Positions 33,960-42,640 are shown, counted from the stretch's first letter. The stretch is 64,000 nt of DNA from Halalkalicoccus sp. NIPERK01 (GCF_030287405.1 NZ_JASVVV010000002.1:248001-312000), one strand, 5' to 3'. A program made the numbers and translations. The notes: generated from the letters alone by a model not told the origin.

Positions 33960-34574
33960 ATGGACGACGGACACCCGCTCTTCGCGGCGCTGTACGACCC
34001 GCTGACGCGGGTCGCGGAACGACGGCTTCGGCCGGAACGCGCGTGGCTCACGGAGGGGCTGTCGGGGCGCGTTCTCGACCTCGGTTGCGGGACCGGCGCG
34101 ATGTTCCCCTACCTCTGCGGTCGGGACCTCGACCTCCACGCGCTCGAACCGGATCCACACATGCGAAAACGGGCGAAACGCCGCGCCGCGGACCTCGACT
34201 GCTCGATCGGGATCCGGGAGGGACGCGCCGAGTCGCTGCCGTACCCCGACGCCTCGTTCGACGCGGTCGTCGTCTCGCTGGTGCTCTGTTCGGTATCGGA
34301 CGTCGAGGAGAGCGTCGCGGAGATCGCACGCGTGCTCGCGCCCGGCGGCGAGTGTCGATTCCTCGAACACGTCCGCGCGGAGGGGTGGCGGGCAAGGGTG
34401 CAGGAGGCGCTGACGCCCTGCTGGCGGCGTGCGGCGGGGGGTTGTCGTCTCGACCGGGAGACGCCCGCGGCGTTCGTCTCGAACCCCGACCTCCGGGTCG
34501 AGACGCTCCAGCGCGTCCCTGTCGGTCTCCCACCCGTCGCGCCGACCCTGCGGGGGCGGGCGGTCCGCGAGTAA
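33960..34574 (+). CDS. Class I SAM-dependent methyltransferase
   Basis: A 204-residue Rossmann-fold methyltransferase. Motif I is VLDLGCGTGAMFPYL (near residue 38), the acidic loop LHALEPDPHMRKRAKR follows, and the post-motif segment AESLPYPDASFDAVVVSLVLCSV is typical of UbiE/Coq5-like enzymes. It may methylate a quinone or lipid, but the substrate is not shown by the sequence. The start ATG at 33960 is 39 bases after the aldo/keto reductase stop, possibly on one transcript. Confidence 0.88.
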   Translation: MDDGHPLFAALYDPLTRVAERRLRPERAWLTEGLSGRVLDLGCGTGAMFPYLCGRDLDLHALEPDPHMRKRAKRRAADLDCSIGIREGRAESLPYPDASFDAVVVSLVLCSVSDVEESVAEIARVLAPGGECRFLEHVRAEGWRARVQEALTPCWRRAAGGCRLDRETPAAFVSNPDLRVETLQRVPVGLPPVAPTLRGRAVRE

Positions 34575-34623
34575 TCGGAATACCCTTCTACGTCCGTGAT
34601 GTGCGTACACGAAGCGGGTATCC

Positions 34624-35382
34624 ATGACGACCGACGAAACGGCAGCACTCGACGCGTTAGAGCGCCTCGGACTCTCGAACTACGAGGCGAAGGTGTTCAT
34701 CGCCCTCCAGACGCTCGGAACGGGGACCGCACGCGACGTCTATCGCGTCTCGGAGATCCCCCGCTCGCAGGTGTACGGTGCCGCCGAGAGCCTCGCCGAA
34801 CGCGGACTGATCGAGGTCCAGCACTCGACGCCGATGCAGTACCGGCCGGTGAGCCTCGCGGAGGCCGAGGAACTGCTCGAAGAGCGGTTCGAACGCGAGC
34901 GCACGCAGGCGTTCGACTACCTCGCGGAGGTCCGCGAGCGCCACGATCCGGGCCCGGAGGAACGCGAGGACATCTGGTCGGTCAACGGCGTCGACCACGT
35001 CAGCGACCGGATCGAACACCTGATCCGGACGGCCGAGGAGCGGGTCGTCTTCGGGGCGGGAGCGCCGAGGCTGGCGCGGGAGTCGCTCCGGGAGGCGCTC
35101 CGCGAGGCCGCGGAGCGAGGGGTCGAGGTGGTGATCGTCAGCGAGGACGCCGAGGTCCGGGCGCTGTTCGAGGACGCCCCCGTCGCGGTCCACGCCCCGC
35201 CCGAGGTCCTCCGGAACGTCCGCACCGCCCGGATGCTCGTGGTCGACGATCGGGCGGTGTTGCTGAGCGTCCGCGGCGACGGCGAGGACCAGGAGGCGGC
35301 GTTCTGGAGCGAGTCGAGCGGCTTCGCGACCGTGCTGGTCGAACTCCTCACCGGCTGGCTCGAAACCGCCGTCGTGGAGTGA
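34624..35382 (+). CDS. TrmB-family transcriptional regulator
   Basis: A 252-residue regulator. The N-terminal winged helix is LGLSNYEAKVFIALQTLGTGTARDVYRVS (about 15-45), with the recognition helix PRSQVYGAAESLAERGLI. A coiled linker (LEERFERERTQAFDYLAEVRER) leads to a C-terminal PLD-like effector domain (about 110-250). TrmB proteins typically sense sugars and control sugar metabolism. The ligand here is unknown. It stands alone, 49 bases after the methyltransferase gene and upstream of L15e. Confidence 0.88.
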   Translation: MTTDETAALDALERLGLSNYEAKVFIALQTLGTGTARDVYRVSEIPRSQVYGAAESLAERGLIEVQHSTPMQYRPVSLAEAEELLEERFERERTQAFDYLAEVRERHDPGPEEREDIWSVNGVDHVSDRIEHLIRTAEERVVFGAGAPRLARESLREALREAAERGVEVVIVSEDAEVRALFEDAPVAVHAPPEVLRNVRTARMLVVDDRAVLLSVRGDGEDQEAAFWSESSGFATVLVELLTGWLETAVVE

Positions 35383-35391
35383 TCCGAAGGG

Positions 35392-35397
35392 CTTAAA
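35392..35397 (+). promoter_or_regulatory. TATA box for rpl15e
   Basis: CTTAAA at this position predicts a transcript start near 35420. That leaves an unusually long leader of about 115 bases before the L15e ATG at 35537. Confidence 0.5.
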
Positions 35398-35450
35398 CGC
35401 CGTTCGGCGGTAGAGCAGGTAACTCGCTGGACGACGGGCACCAGCGGGCA

Positions 35451-35532
35451 CCTGTGAGACGCCGCGTGCGGACACAGGCCGGGATGTGGTCCGCGCGAGC
35501 CGCGGACTGAACCACTCGACGCCCGTGGTGAT
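35451..35532 (+). promoter_or_regulatory. Structured 5' leader and Shine-Dalgarno of rpl15e
   Basis: The leader can fold into two stems: CCTGTG (35451-35456) with CACAGG (35473-35478), and GTCCGCG (35489-35495) with CGCGGAC (35501-35507), the latter extendable by TGGT/ACCA. The ribosome-binding GGTGAT at 35527-35532 is 4 bases before the ATG. Autoregulation by a ribosomal protein is possible but not shown. Confidence 0.4.
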
Positions 35533-35536
35533 GACC

Positions 35537-36109
35537 ATGGCAAAGAGCTTCTACTCACACATCCGAGAGGCATGGAAGAACCCCAAGGAGGGGGCGCTGG
35601 GCGAGCTCCAGTGGCAGCGAAAACAGCAGTGGCGCACCGAGGGCGCCATCGAACGCATCGAGCGCCCGACGCGCCTCGATCGCGCGCGCGAACTGGGCTA
35701 CAAGGCCAAACAGGGGATCGTCCTCGCGCGCGTCAGCGTGCGAAAGGGCACCGCCCGCAAACAGCGCCACAAGGCCGGACGCCGGTCGAAACGCCAGGGC
35801 GTCAACCGCGTCACGCGAAACAAGAACCTCCAGCGCGTCGCGGAGGAACGGGCCACGCGGAAGTTCCGCAACCTGCGCGTGCTCAACTCCTACGGCGTCG
35901 GCCAGGACGGCTCCCAGAAGTGGTTCGAGGTGATCCTCGTCGACCCCGAGCACCCCGCGATCGAGAACGACGACGACCTCTCGTGGATCTGTGAGGACAG
36001 CCAGGGCAACCGCGCGCTGCGCGGCCTGACGAGCGCCGGCCAGCAGAACCGCGGGCTCGGCACGAAGGGCAAAGGGACGGAACACACCCGCCCGAGCCGG
36101 AACGGATAG
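35537..36109 (+). CDS. rpl15e: 50S ribosomal protein L15e
   Basis: A 190-residue basic ribosomal protein of the archaeal/eukaryotic large subunit, close to the usual length of about 195. The conserved start MAKSFYSHIREAWKNP, the KGIVLARVSVRKG-like segment (KQGIVLARVSVRKGTARKQRH) and the Gly-rich C-terminus (RGLTSAGQQNRGLGTKGKG) are diagnostic. An open frame extends upstream, but the ATG at 35537 has a GGTGAT Shine-Dalgarno and gives the family N-terminus. Confidence 0.97.
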   Translation: MAKSFYSHIREAWKNPKEGALGELQWQRKQQWRTEGAIERIERPTRLDRARELGYKAKQGIVLARVSVRKGTARKQRHKAGRRSKRQGVNRVTRNKNLQRVAEERATRKFRNLRVLNSYGVGQDGSQKWFEVILVDPEHPAIENDDDLSWICEDSQGNRALRGLTSAGQQNRGLGTKGKGTEHTRPSRNG

Positions 36110-36163
36110 CGCGTTCGCTACTTCTTGCCACGCGCTTATTAGCCGCCGCACCCGAGTGACGGT

Positions 36164-36985
36164 ATGGCCGACCTCTCGCTCGACCCCACGCAGTTGGACC
36201 GCTACTCCAGACACATCATCATGGACGAGATCGGGCCGGATGGACAGGCGAAACTCCTCGATTCCCGCGTCCTCGTCATCGGCGCGGGCGGACTGGGCGC
36301 GCCGATCATCCAGTACCTGGCCGCTGCGGGCGTCGGAACCCTCGGAATCGCCGACGCCGACGTGGTCGAGCGCTCGAACCTCCAGCGCCAGATCGTCCAC
36401 GGCGACGCGGACGTGGGCGAGCCGAAGGTCGAGTCGGCTCGAAGATACGTCGAGCGACTCAACCCCGATATCACCGTCGAAACCCACGAACTGCGCGTGG
36501 AACCCGAGAACGTCGAGGACCTCATCGCGGAGTACGACGTGGTGGTCGACGGCTCCGATAACTTCCGGACGCGCTATCTGGTCAACGACGCCTGCACCCT
36601 CTCGGGGACGCCCTTCTCCCACGGCGCGATCTACAAGTTCGAGGGCCAGGCGATCACCTTCCCCGCCGAGGGCGGGCCGTGCTACCGGTGTCTGTTCCCC
36701 GAGGCCCCACCCGAGGACGCCGTGGCGGACTGTGCGACCACCGGGGTTCTGGGCGTGCTTCCCGGCACCGTCGGGTGTATCCAGGCCACCGAGGCGATGA
36801 AGCTGGTGCTGGGGTTCGGCGAGGTACTGGACGGGCGACTGCTCGTCTACGACGCCGCCGACATGACGTTCGACGAGGTCCCCGTGAGGCGGAACCCCGA
36901 CTGTCCCGTCTGTGGCGACGACCCCATCGACTCCATCGAGAACGTCGAGTACGCCGCCGAGGGCTGTCGGGTGAGCGCCGACTGA
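36164..36985 (+). CDS. ubaA: SAMP-activating enzyme E1 (UbaA/MoeB/ThiF family)
   Basis: A 273-residue adenylyltransferase. It activates the ubiquitin-like SAMP proteins, which in Haloferax serve both protein conjugation and sulfur transfer for tRNA thiolation and molybdopterin. The ATP site VLVIGAGGLGAPI is near residue 37. Catalytic Cys is in the segment DCATTGVLGVLPGTVG, and two zinc-binding CxxC pairs are present (CYRC and CPVC). No rhodanese domain is present, as expected for archaeal UbaA. TATA-like CTTATTA lies about 25 bases upstream. Confidence 0.93.
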   Translation: MADLSLDPTQLDRYSRHIIMDEIGPDGQAKLLDSRVLVIGAGGLGAPIIQYLAAAGVGTLGIADADVVERSNLQRQIVHGDADVGEPKVESARRYVERLNPDITVETHELRVEPENVEDLIAEYDVVVDGSDNFRTRYLVNDACTLSGTPFSHGAIYKFEGQAITFPAEGGPCYRCLFPEAPPEDAVADCATTGVLGVLPGTVGCIQATEAMKLVLGFGEVLDGRLLVYDAADMTFDEVPVRRNPDCPVCGDDPIDSIENVEYAAEGCRVSAD

Positions 36986-36990
36986 CTCGC

Positions 36991-37091
36991 ACTGTCGGCT
37001 GTACGTACCCACCACCGGGAACGAGTGGCAGAGACACCGCCGCGAACGGTCGGATCGTCGGAGTCCCAATCAGAGAGTGACGGCCGACAGT
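36991..37091. repeat. Inverted-repeat element A after ubaA
   Basis: ACTGTCGGCTGT (36991-37002) and ACGGCCGACAGT (37080-37091) form near-perfect inverted ends around a 77-base core. The element begins 5 bases after the ubaA stop and fills the gap to the convergent gene's stop. Ends resemble those of elements at 44669, 46673 and 58482. Confidence 0.7.
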
Positions 37092-37092
37092 A

Positions 37093-37872
37093 TCAGGCTC
37101 CGAACAGGGCGGCGTCGTACTCGGTCGTGAGCGGTTCGAACGGCGCGCCGGCGTTCGCGGCGTCGTCGTTGACCTCGTCGTCGTTGAACCGAAAGGCCAG
37201 ATCGAGCCGTTCGGCGATCGCGTTCAGGTTGTCGGTCTCGTCGAGGCCGCGGAAGTTCGCCTGGTCGTGCAAGAAGAGCGCGCCGCCGTCCTCGACGAAC
37301 GCCGCGATCGCGCCTCGCTCGTCGGGATCGAACGCGCGCGGCGGCGTCGTGATCACGAGACCGTCGGCATCGGCAAGGCTCGGCCCGTCGACGGCGTCGA
37401 CCGAATCGACCTCGTAGCCCCGACGCTCGGCGAGCCCTCTAAAGTGCCCGAACGCGTCGATGGTCCAGTACTGCTCGTGTGAGGCGTCCCACCTGACCCG
37501 ATCGCCATCGACGAGCGCGTCCCACAGCGAGAGCAGCGCCCGGCCGTTCGAGTCGGCGTAGGTCGCGTCGCCGCCCTGTCGGGCGGGATCGGCGACGAAC
37601 ATCGAGCCGATCCCGGCCACGCGGCCGTCGACCGAGACAAGCGGGATCCGTCCCTCATACCCTACGGGATCGCCCCGGCTGGCGTCGCGGTTGTAGGCGG
37701 TCGGTCCGGCCCACGCCGCCACGATCGAGTCGTCGGTCAGCGGCGTGCCGTCGGCGGCGAGTTGGCTGGCCGGCGAGTAGAGCCGGAGCGGAGGGCGGGC
37801 GGGGGCAGCGGTGGCGGCCCCGGTTCCGGCGAGGGCTACCCCGGCGGTCGCGAGGAACGTGCGGCGGTCCAT
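37093..37872 (-). CDS. Twin-arginine secreted DUF4350-like protein
   Basis: A 259-residue protein. It has a Tat-type signal MDRRTFLATAGVALAGTGA and a likely cleavage near residue 26, so it is exported folded. The mature part shows a glutamine-amidotransferase-like/DUF4350 pattern: VEDGGALFLHDQANFRG and the preceding ADGLVITTPPRAFDPDERGAIAAF. It is probably a surface ligand-binding protein (inference). The ATG at 37872 is preferred to a TTG three codons upstream. Its stop touches the right arm of inverted-repeat element A. Confidence 0.8.
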   Translation of the reverse strand: MDRRTFLATAGVALAGTGAATAAPARPPLRLYSPASQLAADGTPLTDDSIVAAWAGPTAYNRDASRGDPVGYEGRIPLVSVDGRVAGIGSMFVADPARQGGDATYADSNGRALLSLWDALVDGDRVRWDASHEQYWTIDAFGHFRGLAERRGYEVDSVDAVDGPSLADADGLVITTPPRAFDPDERGAIAAFVEDGGALFLHDQANFRGLDETDNLNAIAERLDLAFRFNDDEVNDDAANAGAPFEPLTTEYDAALFGA

Positions 37873-37986
37873 ATCGCCCAATTCCCCGAGCCGGGTAAAT
37901 GCTTTCAGGTTTTTCTAGTATAAAATTTATATGTGTAACGAACGGGAAGGCGGAACCGCTTTGGGCGGGTCGGGGATACGGGAGGT

Positions 37987-38796
37987 ATGGAGCGTACGGA
38001 TCGGGAGTGGCGGCTCGTCCGCGAGGAGTCACACGAGGGACCGACGAACATGGCGCTGGACGAGGTGGCGGCCGCGACCGCCGCGGCGGGCGGGCCGCGC
38101 ACCCTGCGGGTGTATCGCTGGGAACCGAGCACCCTCTCATTGGGCTACCAGCAGGACCCCGCTACCGTGGACTGGGCGTTCTGCGAACGCGAGGAAATCT
38201 CGGTCACCCGGCGGCCGACCGGCGGCGGCGGCATCTATCACGACTCGTGGGGCGACATCTCCTACTCGATCGTCGCGCCCGCCGCGGAACTCCCGGGGAA
38301 CCTGATGGAGAGCTACGAACTGCTGTGTGAGCCGATCCTCGACGCCTTCGACCGACTGGGAGTCGAGGCGGGGTTCGCCACGGAGTCCCAACCGGAGATC
38401 CACCGGCCCGCGTGCTACCTGCGGGAACTCCACCCGGCCCACGACGTGGTCGCGGGCGGGCGAAAGGTGAGCGGGAACGCCCAGTACCGGCGGAAGGACG
38501 CGGTGATCCAGCACGGCTCGATCACCTTCGAGTCGCTCCCCGAGCGCCACCTCTCCGTGTTCGCCGATCCCCGGACGAGTCCCGAGGAGTTCAGCGCGCG
38601 GGTGACGAGCCTGCGCGAACACGGGGTTGAGGACCGCAGAGAGGCGGTCGGGGCGTTCGAGGAATCCTTGAGAACGTGGGCCGACGCCGAGGAGGGAACG
38701 TGGACGGAGGAGGAACTCGCGGACGCCCGCGAGCGCGCCGACCGGAAGTTCGCGAGCGAGGCGTGGAATAGGGATGGAAAGAATCCGCTCGGCTGA
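37987..38796 (+). CDS. Lipoate-protein ligase A family protein
   Basis: A 269-residue biotin/lipoate ligase-fold protein. Motifs RRPTGGGGIYHDSWGDISYS (near 75) and VSGNAQYRRKDAVIQHGSI (near 160, with the conserved Lys) match LplA/LipM. It would attach lipoyl or octanoyl groups to 2-oxoacid dehydrogenase or glycine-cleavage H proteins. The C-terminal accessory region (about 200-269) is short. The ATG at 37987 is preceded by an AT-rich promoter region containing TATAAAATTTATA at 37919-37931, implying a leader of about 40 bases. Confidence 0.88.
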   Translation: MERTDREWRLVREESHEGPTNMALDEVAAATAAAGGPRTLRVYRWEPSTLSLGYQQDPATVDWAFCEREEISVTRRPTGGGGIYHDSWGDISYSIVAPAAELPGNLMESYELLCEPILDAFDRLGVEAGFATESQPEIHRPACYLRELHPAHDVVAGGRKVSGNAQYRRKDAVIQHGSITFESLPERHLSVFADPRTSPEEFSARVTSLREHGVEDRREAVGAFEESLRTWADAEEGTWTEEELADARERADRKFASEAWNRDGKNPLG

Positions 38797-38821
38797 AGGG
38801 GCGCGAGCGGGGAGAGGGGGC

Positions 38822-39244
38822 ATGAAAGAGGTCGTCCGCGCGAGGGGTCACGAGAACGTCAGCGCCGAACACGCGAGCACCTTCGAGGTCACGACCGACG
38901 ACTGGCTCACGCCCGCGGGCGACTGCATCCTCGCCGTGGAGGCGGATCGTTCGCCGGCCGATTTCGACCCGGCGTTCGTCGAGGCCTGTCGGAACGCGGG
39001 TTCGGAGATCACCGTCCGGTTCGAGGCCAACGGACACACGGAAACCGTGCGAGGACGTGGACATCCCGACCTCTCCTTCGGGAGCGAGCGCAGCATGGTG
39101 GGGCGGACCAGCGAGTACGTCGACGACCGAACGTTCGTCGTCAACGCGGGGAAGGCGGCGGCGGGATTCGACCGCGAACTGGTGGACGCGCTGGCCGACG
39201 GGGCGGAGGTGGTGGTGACGATAGAGGTCGAGCCCGCCGGGTAG
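38822..39244 (+). CDS. DUF371 protein
   Basis: A 140-residue archaeal protein starting MKEVVRARGHENVSAEHASTFEVTTDDWLTPAGDCILAV, diagnostic for DUF371. It contains GRGHPDLSFGSERSMVGRTS and DRTFVVNAGKAAAGFDREL, features of this universally archaeal but uncharacterised fold. It is cytosolic, with no membrane segments. It starts 26 bases after the lipoate ligase stop, so the two are probably co-transcribed. The ATG at 38822 gives the conserved N-terminus. Confidence 0.9.
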   Translation: MKEVVRARGHENVSAEHASTFEVTTDDWLTPAGDCILAVEADRSPADFDPAFVEACRNAGSEITVRFEANGHTETVRGRGHPDLSFGSERSMVGRTSEYVDDRTFVVNAGKAAAGFDRELVDALADGAEVVVTIEVEPAG

Positions 39245-39281
39245 ACGACGGTTTTTGTACGCTGGCGCACCAGAAGCAGGT

Positions 39282-40091
39282 ATGAGCGACGATTCGGAGC
39301 CCGCGGAGAACATCAGCGGCGGACCCTCGGGCGGCGGGATCGCGGCGGAGTTCGAGCCGAGCGAGGCAACGACCCGTGCGGAGGCCGTCGTCGACGTCCT
39401 CGGGGGGCTCTACTGGCGGAAGACCTACGGGGGACAGGACGCCTTCGAGTGTCTCGTGCGGACGATCCTGAGCCAGAACACGAGCGATACGGCGAGCCAG
39501 CCGGCCCACGACGCGCTGATGGACCGTTTCGGTGGAGGTGACCTCGTCGAGGCGCTCGCAGGGGCCCAGCGGAACGACCTCGCCGAGACGATCCAGTCGG
39601 CGGGGCTGTACAACCGGAAGTCGGAGGTGATGATCGCCGCCGCCGAGGAGATCCGCGAGGAGTTCGGTTCGGAGAGCCAGTTCGACGCGTTCGTGCGCGA
39701 CGAGGATTCCGAGACGGTGCGCTCGCGCCTGCTCGAAATCGACGGCGTCGGACCCAAAACCGCGGACTGCGTGCTGCTCTTCTCGGGCGGACGTGGCGGC
39801 GTCTTCCCCGTCGACACGCACGTTCATCGGATCTACCGCCGGCTGGGGATCGCGCCGCCGAAGGCCGACCACGAGGGGGTCCGGGAGATCCTCGAAGGGG
39901 CGGTACCCGCCGAGAAGTGTGGCTTCGGCCACACGGCGAGCATCCAGTTCGGCCGGGAGTACTGCTCGGCGCGCAGGCCCGCGTGTCTGGACGGCCCGGA
40001 GGCCTGCCCGCTCTACGACCTCTGTGAACGGGTGGGCGTCGACGAGGTGAGCGAGACGGTCGTCGACCCGGCCGAGGTCGAATCGGGGTGA
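39282..40091 (+). CDS. nth: Endonuclease III (DNA glycosylase/AP lyase)
   Basis: A 269-residue base-excision repair enzyme removing oxidised pyrimidines. The helix-hairpin-helix GVGPKTADCVLLF (catalytic Lys near 164) is followed by the active-site Asp in FPVDTHVHRIYRRLG. A C-terminal iron-sulfur loop has four Cys (CSARRPAC...EACPLYDLC). Residues 1-35 are an acidic haloarchaeal extension. TTTTTGTAC at about 39250-39258 lies at TATA distance from the ATG at 39282. Confidence 0.95.
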   Translation: MSDDSEPAENISGGPSGGGIAAEFEPSEATTRAEAVVDVLGGLYWRKTYGGQDAFECLVRTILSQNTSDTASQPAHDALMDRFGGGDLVEALAGAQRNDLAETIQSAGLYNRKSEVMIAAAEEIREEFGSESQFDAFVRDEDSETVRSRLLEIDGVGPKTADCVLLFSGGRGGVFPVDTHVHRIYRRLGIAPPKADHEGVREILEGAVPAEKCGFGHTASIQFGREYCSARRPACLDGPEACPLYDLCERVGVDEVSETVVDPAEVESG

Positions 40092-40096
40092 GCACG

Positions 40097-40489
40097 TCAG
40101 CGCCCGGCGATCACTGCGGCGATCACGAGGAGGAAGGCGAGAAGCGCCATGTTGGGGATCGAGAGGCCGAGGAGTTCGTACTGGATCGTCGTACAGCCGC
40201 CGCCGACGGTACACGTCCCCTCGCCGACCCGCTGGATGGCCGAGTGGTAGGCGGCGATCGTCGCGCCGGGGATCGCGAGCGCCAACGCGGTCGGGTAGAT
40301 CCCGGGTCGGTTCTCGACCGCCGCGATCCCCACTACGGGGACCAGCGGGTACATGAAGATCCGCTGGTACCAGCACAGCTCGCAGGGAACGAGCCCGAGG
40401 ACCTCGCTGAAGTAGAGGCTTCCCGCCGTGGCGACCGCCGCAACGAGGGTTCCGAGGGCGAGCCACTCGCGCGAGCCGAGTCTGCGCAT
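40097..40489 (-). CDS. dsbB: Disulfide bond formation protein DsbB
   Basis: A 130-residue, four-span quinone-linked oxidase that recharges extracytoplasmic thiol oxidases. Both redox pairs are present: CELCWYQR after span 1 (near residue 36) and CTVGGGC in the second external loop (near 93). Length is slightly shorter than the bacterial protein, as usual in haloarchaea. The ATG at 40489 is used. Its 3' end is 5 bases from the endonuclease III stop. Confidence 0.92.
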   Translation of the reverse strand: MRRLGSREWLALGTLVAAVATAGSLYFSEVLGLVPCELCWYQRIFMYPLVPVVGIAAVENRPGIYPTALALAIPGATIAAYHSAIQRVGEGTCTVGGGCTTIQYELLGLSIPNMALLAFLLVIAAVIAGR

Positions 40490-40723
40490 TGGCCCCGCTT
40501 CGAGCCCAAGCGTGAGAACGGTTTCTGTTCGTCAGTTGAGGTTCGGTTGCGGTACGGACGCGGTGGCCGGCGCGAGTGCGGCCGCCACTCCCGGCGGCCG
40601 CACGAGCGAGGCGGGGAAGGGCAGGCGTCCCCGAAAGCGGTGCGCGATCGCGCACCGCGACTAGGCGGAGCCTGGTGGACATGCAAAGGGCGAGGCTGAC
40701 CCGCCAGGGTCAGTCGAGGGCTT
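40490..40723. ncRNA. Highly structured 234-base gap after aCPSF1; possible ncRNA or 3' UTR
   Basis: The gap contains three strong inverted repeats. GTGCGGCCGCC (40576-40586) pairs with GGCGGCCGCAC (40593-40603) and is flanked by a symmetrical GA/GA mismatch. A perfect 22-base palindrome lies at 40637-40658 (half-site GCGGTGCGCGA). CTGACCC (40696-40702) pairs with GGGTCAG (40707-40713). No protein frame of normal character is seen. Known RNAs (SRP, RNase P) were not recognised. Confidence 0.35.
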
Positions 40724-42640
40724 TCATTTGAAGCGGAACGTCTCGAGGTTCTTCGGGGCGAAGGTGCGCATGTTGTAGTTGTGATACAGCGCCGAGGAGA
40801 GGTCCTGTACCGAGCGCTCGTCGCCGTGGACACACAGCACCTTCTCGGGGCGGGGGTTCATCGTCTTGACGAAGTTCTCCAACCCCTGGCGATCCGCGTG
40901 GCCCGAGAAGCCGTCGACGGTTTCGACGTCGAGATTCAACTTGAGTCGGTTCGAGCGCCCGCGGTTGTCGTTCATCGAGATTTCGTCCCAGCCGTTCTGG
41001 ATCCGACGGCCGAGCGTGCCCTGAGCCTGGTAGCCGACGAAGATCATGGTGTTGTCCGGATTGGGGCCGAGGTGTTCGAGCCAGGACATGATCGGGCCGC
41101 CGGTGACCATCCCCGAGGTCGAGAGGACGATACAGGGGTCGCCGTCGGCGACCTCCTGGCGTTCGTCCTCGCCGCGGTCGATGTGGTTGAAGTAGTCGGC
41201 GAGGAACGGGTTTTGGTCGTCGTGGAAGATCCGGTCGCGGACGTCGTCGTTGAGGTACTCGGGGTAGGTGGTGTGGATCGCGGTCGCCTCCCAGATCATC
41301 CCGTCCAGATGGATCGGCATCTCGGGAATCTTGCCCGTCCGCATCGCCTCCTCGAGGACGAGCATGATCTCCTGGGAGCGCCCGACGGCGAACGCGGGGA
41401 TCACGATCTTCCCGCCCCGGTCGTGGGCCGCGTTGATCGTCTCGATGAGGTTGCGCTCGGAGTCCTCCTGATCGGTCTGGTAGTCGTTTCGTCCGCCGTA
41501 GGTGGATTCGAGCACGAGCGTCTCGACCCGGGGGAAGTCGTTGACCGCGCCGTTGAGCAGGCGCGTCTCGTCGTAGTGGATGTCCCCCGAGAACGCGACG
41601 TTGTACATCCCGTTGCCGATGTGGAAGTGACAGACCGCGCTGCCCAGAATGTGGCCCGCGTTGTGCATCGTGAGCTTCACGTCGGGCGCGATGTCGGTGA
41701 CGTCGCCGTACTCGATCGGGATGGTGTGTTTGATCGTCTCGCGGACCATCTCCGAGGCGTAGGGCGGGGTCCGCCCCTCCTTCGCGGCGACGTCGAGGTA
41801 ATCGAGTTGGAGCAGCCCCATCAGGTCCCGGGTGGGTTCGGTGGTGTAGATCGGCCCGTCGTAGCCGTACTTGAAGAGGAGGGGGAGGAGCGCCGAGTGG
41901 TCGAGGTGGGCGTGGGTCAGGACGACCGCGTCGATGGAGTTCGCCCCCGAACCGAGCGCCTCGGGCACCTGCAGATAGGGGACGTCCTCGGAGCCGGGTT
42001 TGTCCCCACAGTCGATGAGGATCCGGGTGTCGGCCGTCGAGAGGACGAAGGCGGCCCGCCCGACCTCCCGACAACAGCCCAGCGTACTGATGCGGACCCA
42101 CTGCTCGTCCGAGAGCTGTTCGCGGTGGATTTGTCTGCCGACCCGTTCGAGGATGTCCCGGCGCTCGTCGCGCTCCTGTTTGAGGAAGTTCCGGACGTTC
42201 GAGACCGTCGGCGACTCGATCGGCGGGGTCCGGACCACCTCGGGCGTCCAGCCGACCTGCTTCGTGATCTCGCGCAGCGTCGAGCCGCGCCGCCCGATCA
42301 CCATCCCCGGTTTCTGGGCCTCGATGACGACCTCGCCGGTGTCGGCGTGGAAGTCGAGGTCGGTGACGCCCGCGTCCTCCGGGATGACCGATCGGATCTG
42401 CTCGCGGGCCTTCTCGGGCGGCGCGAGCACGTCGGGATCCGGGCGGACGGTGATGCGTTTCCGGAGTTTGCTCGCCAGTCGACGGACGAGGTCGCCCTGC
42501 TGGGCGAACTTCTTGGGTTCGCGCGTGTAGACGACGAGTTCCGGCCCCTCGTAGGTCACATCGGAGACGGAGATATCGGCGGGGATTTCGTTCCTGATCG
42601 TTTCCAGTGCGTCGTCGAGTTTCTGATCTACCGTGCTCAT
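40724..42640 (-). CDS. fttA: Transcription-termination ribonuclease aCPSF1/FttA (KH, metallo-beta-lactamase, beta-CASP)
   Basis: A 638-residue archaeal CPSF73-like nuclease that cleaves U-rich nascent transcripts and terminates transcription. Two N-terminal KH domains (about 1-145; PGMVIGRRGSTLREI) precede the metallo-beta-lactamase site THAHLDHSALLP near 250. Also visible are SGDIHYDE, the beta-CASP motifs GHILGSAVCHFHIG and FVGYQAQGTLG, GFSGHADRQGLENFV and the final CVHGDERSV. The ATG at 42640 fits the family. A TATA candidate near 42768 on its strand would give a leader of about 100 bases. Confidence 0.95.
   Translation of the reverse strand: MSTVDQKLDDALETIRNEIPADISVSDVTYEGPELVVYTREPKKFAQQGDLVRRLASKLRKRITVRPDPDVLAPPEKAREQIRSVIPEDAGVTDLDFHADTGEVVIEAQKPGMVIGRRGSTLREITKQVGWTPEVVRTPPIESPTVSNVRNFLKQERDERRDILERVGRQIHREQLSDEQWVRISTLGCCREVGRAAFVLSTADTRILIDCGDKPGSEDVPYLQVPEALGSGANSIDAVVLTHAHLDHSALLPLLFKYGYDGPIYTTEPTRDLMGLLQLDYLDVAAKEGRTPPYASEMVRETIKHTIPIEYGDVTDIAPDVKLTMHNAGHILGSAVCHFHIGNGMYNVAFSGDIHYDETRLLNGAVNDFPRVETLVLESTYGGRNDYQTDQEDSERNLIETINAAHDRGGKIVIPAFAVGRSQEIMLVLEEAMRTGKIPEMPIHLDGMIWEATAIHTTYPEYLNDDVRDRIFHDDQNPFLADYFNHIDRGEDERQEVADGDPCIVLSTSGMVTGGPIMSWLEHLGPNPDNTMIFVGYQAQGTLGRRIQNGWDEISMNDNRGRSNRLKLNLDVETVDGFSGHADRQGLENFVKTMNPRPEKVLCVHGDERSVQDLSSALYHNYNMRTFAPKNLETFRFK

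Noticed and set aside
40490-40723. Assignment of the structured gap as SRP RNA or RNase P RNA
   Set aside because: The conserved sequence blocks of those RNAs were not found and the gap is shorter than either haloarchaeal RNA.
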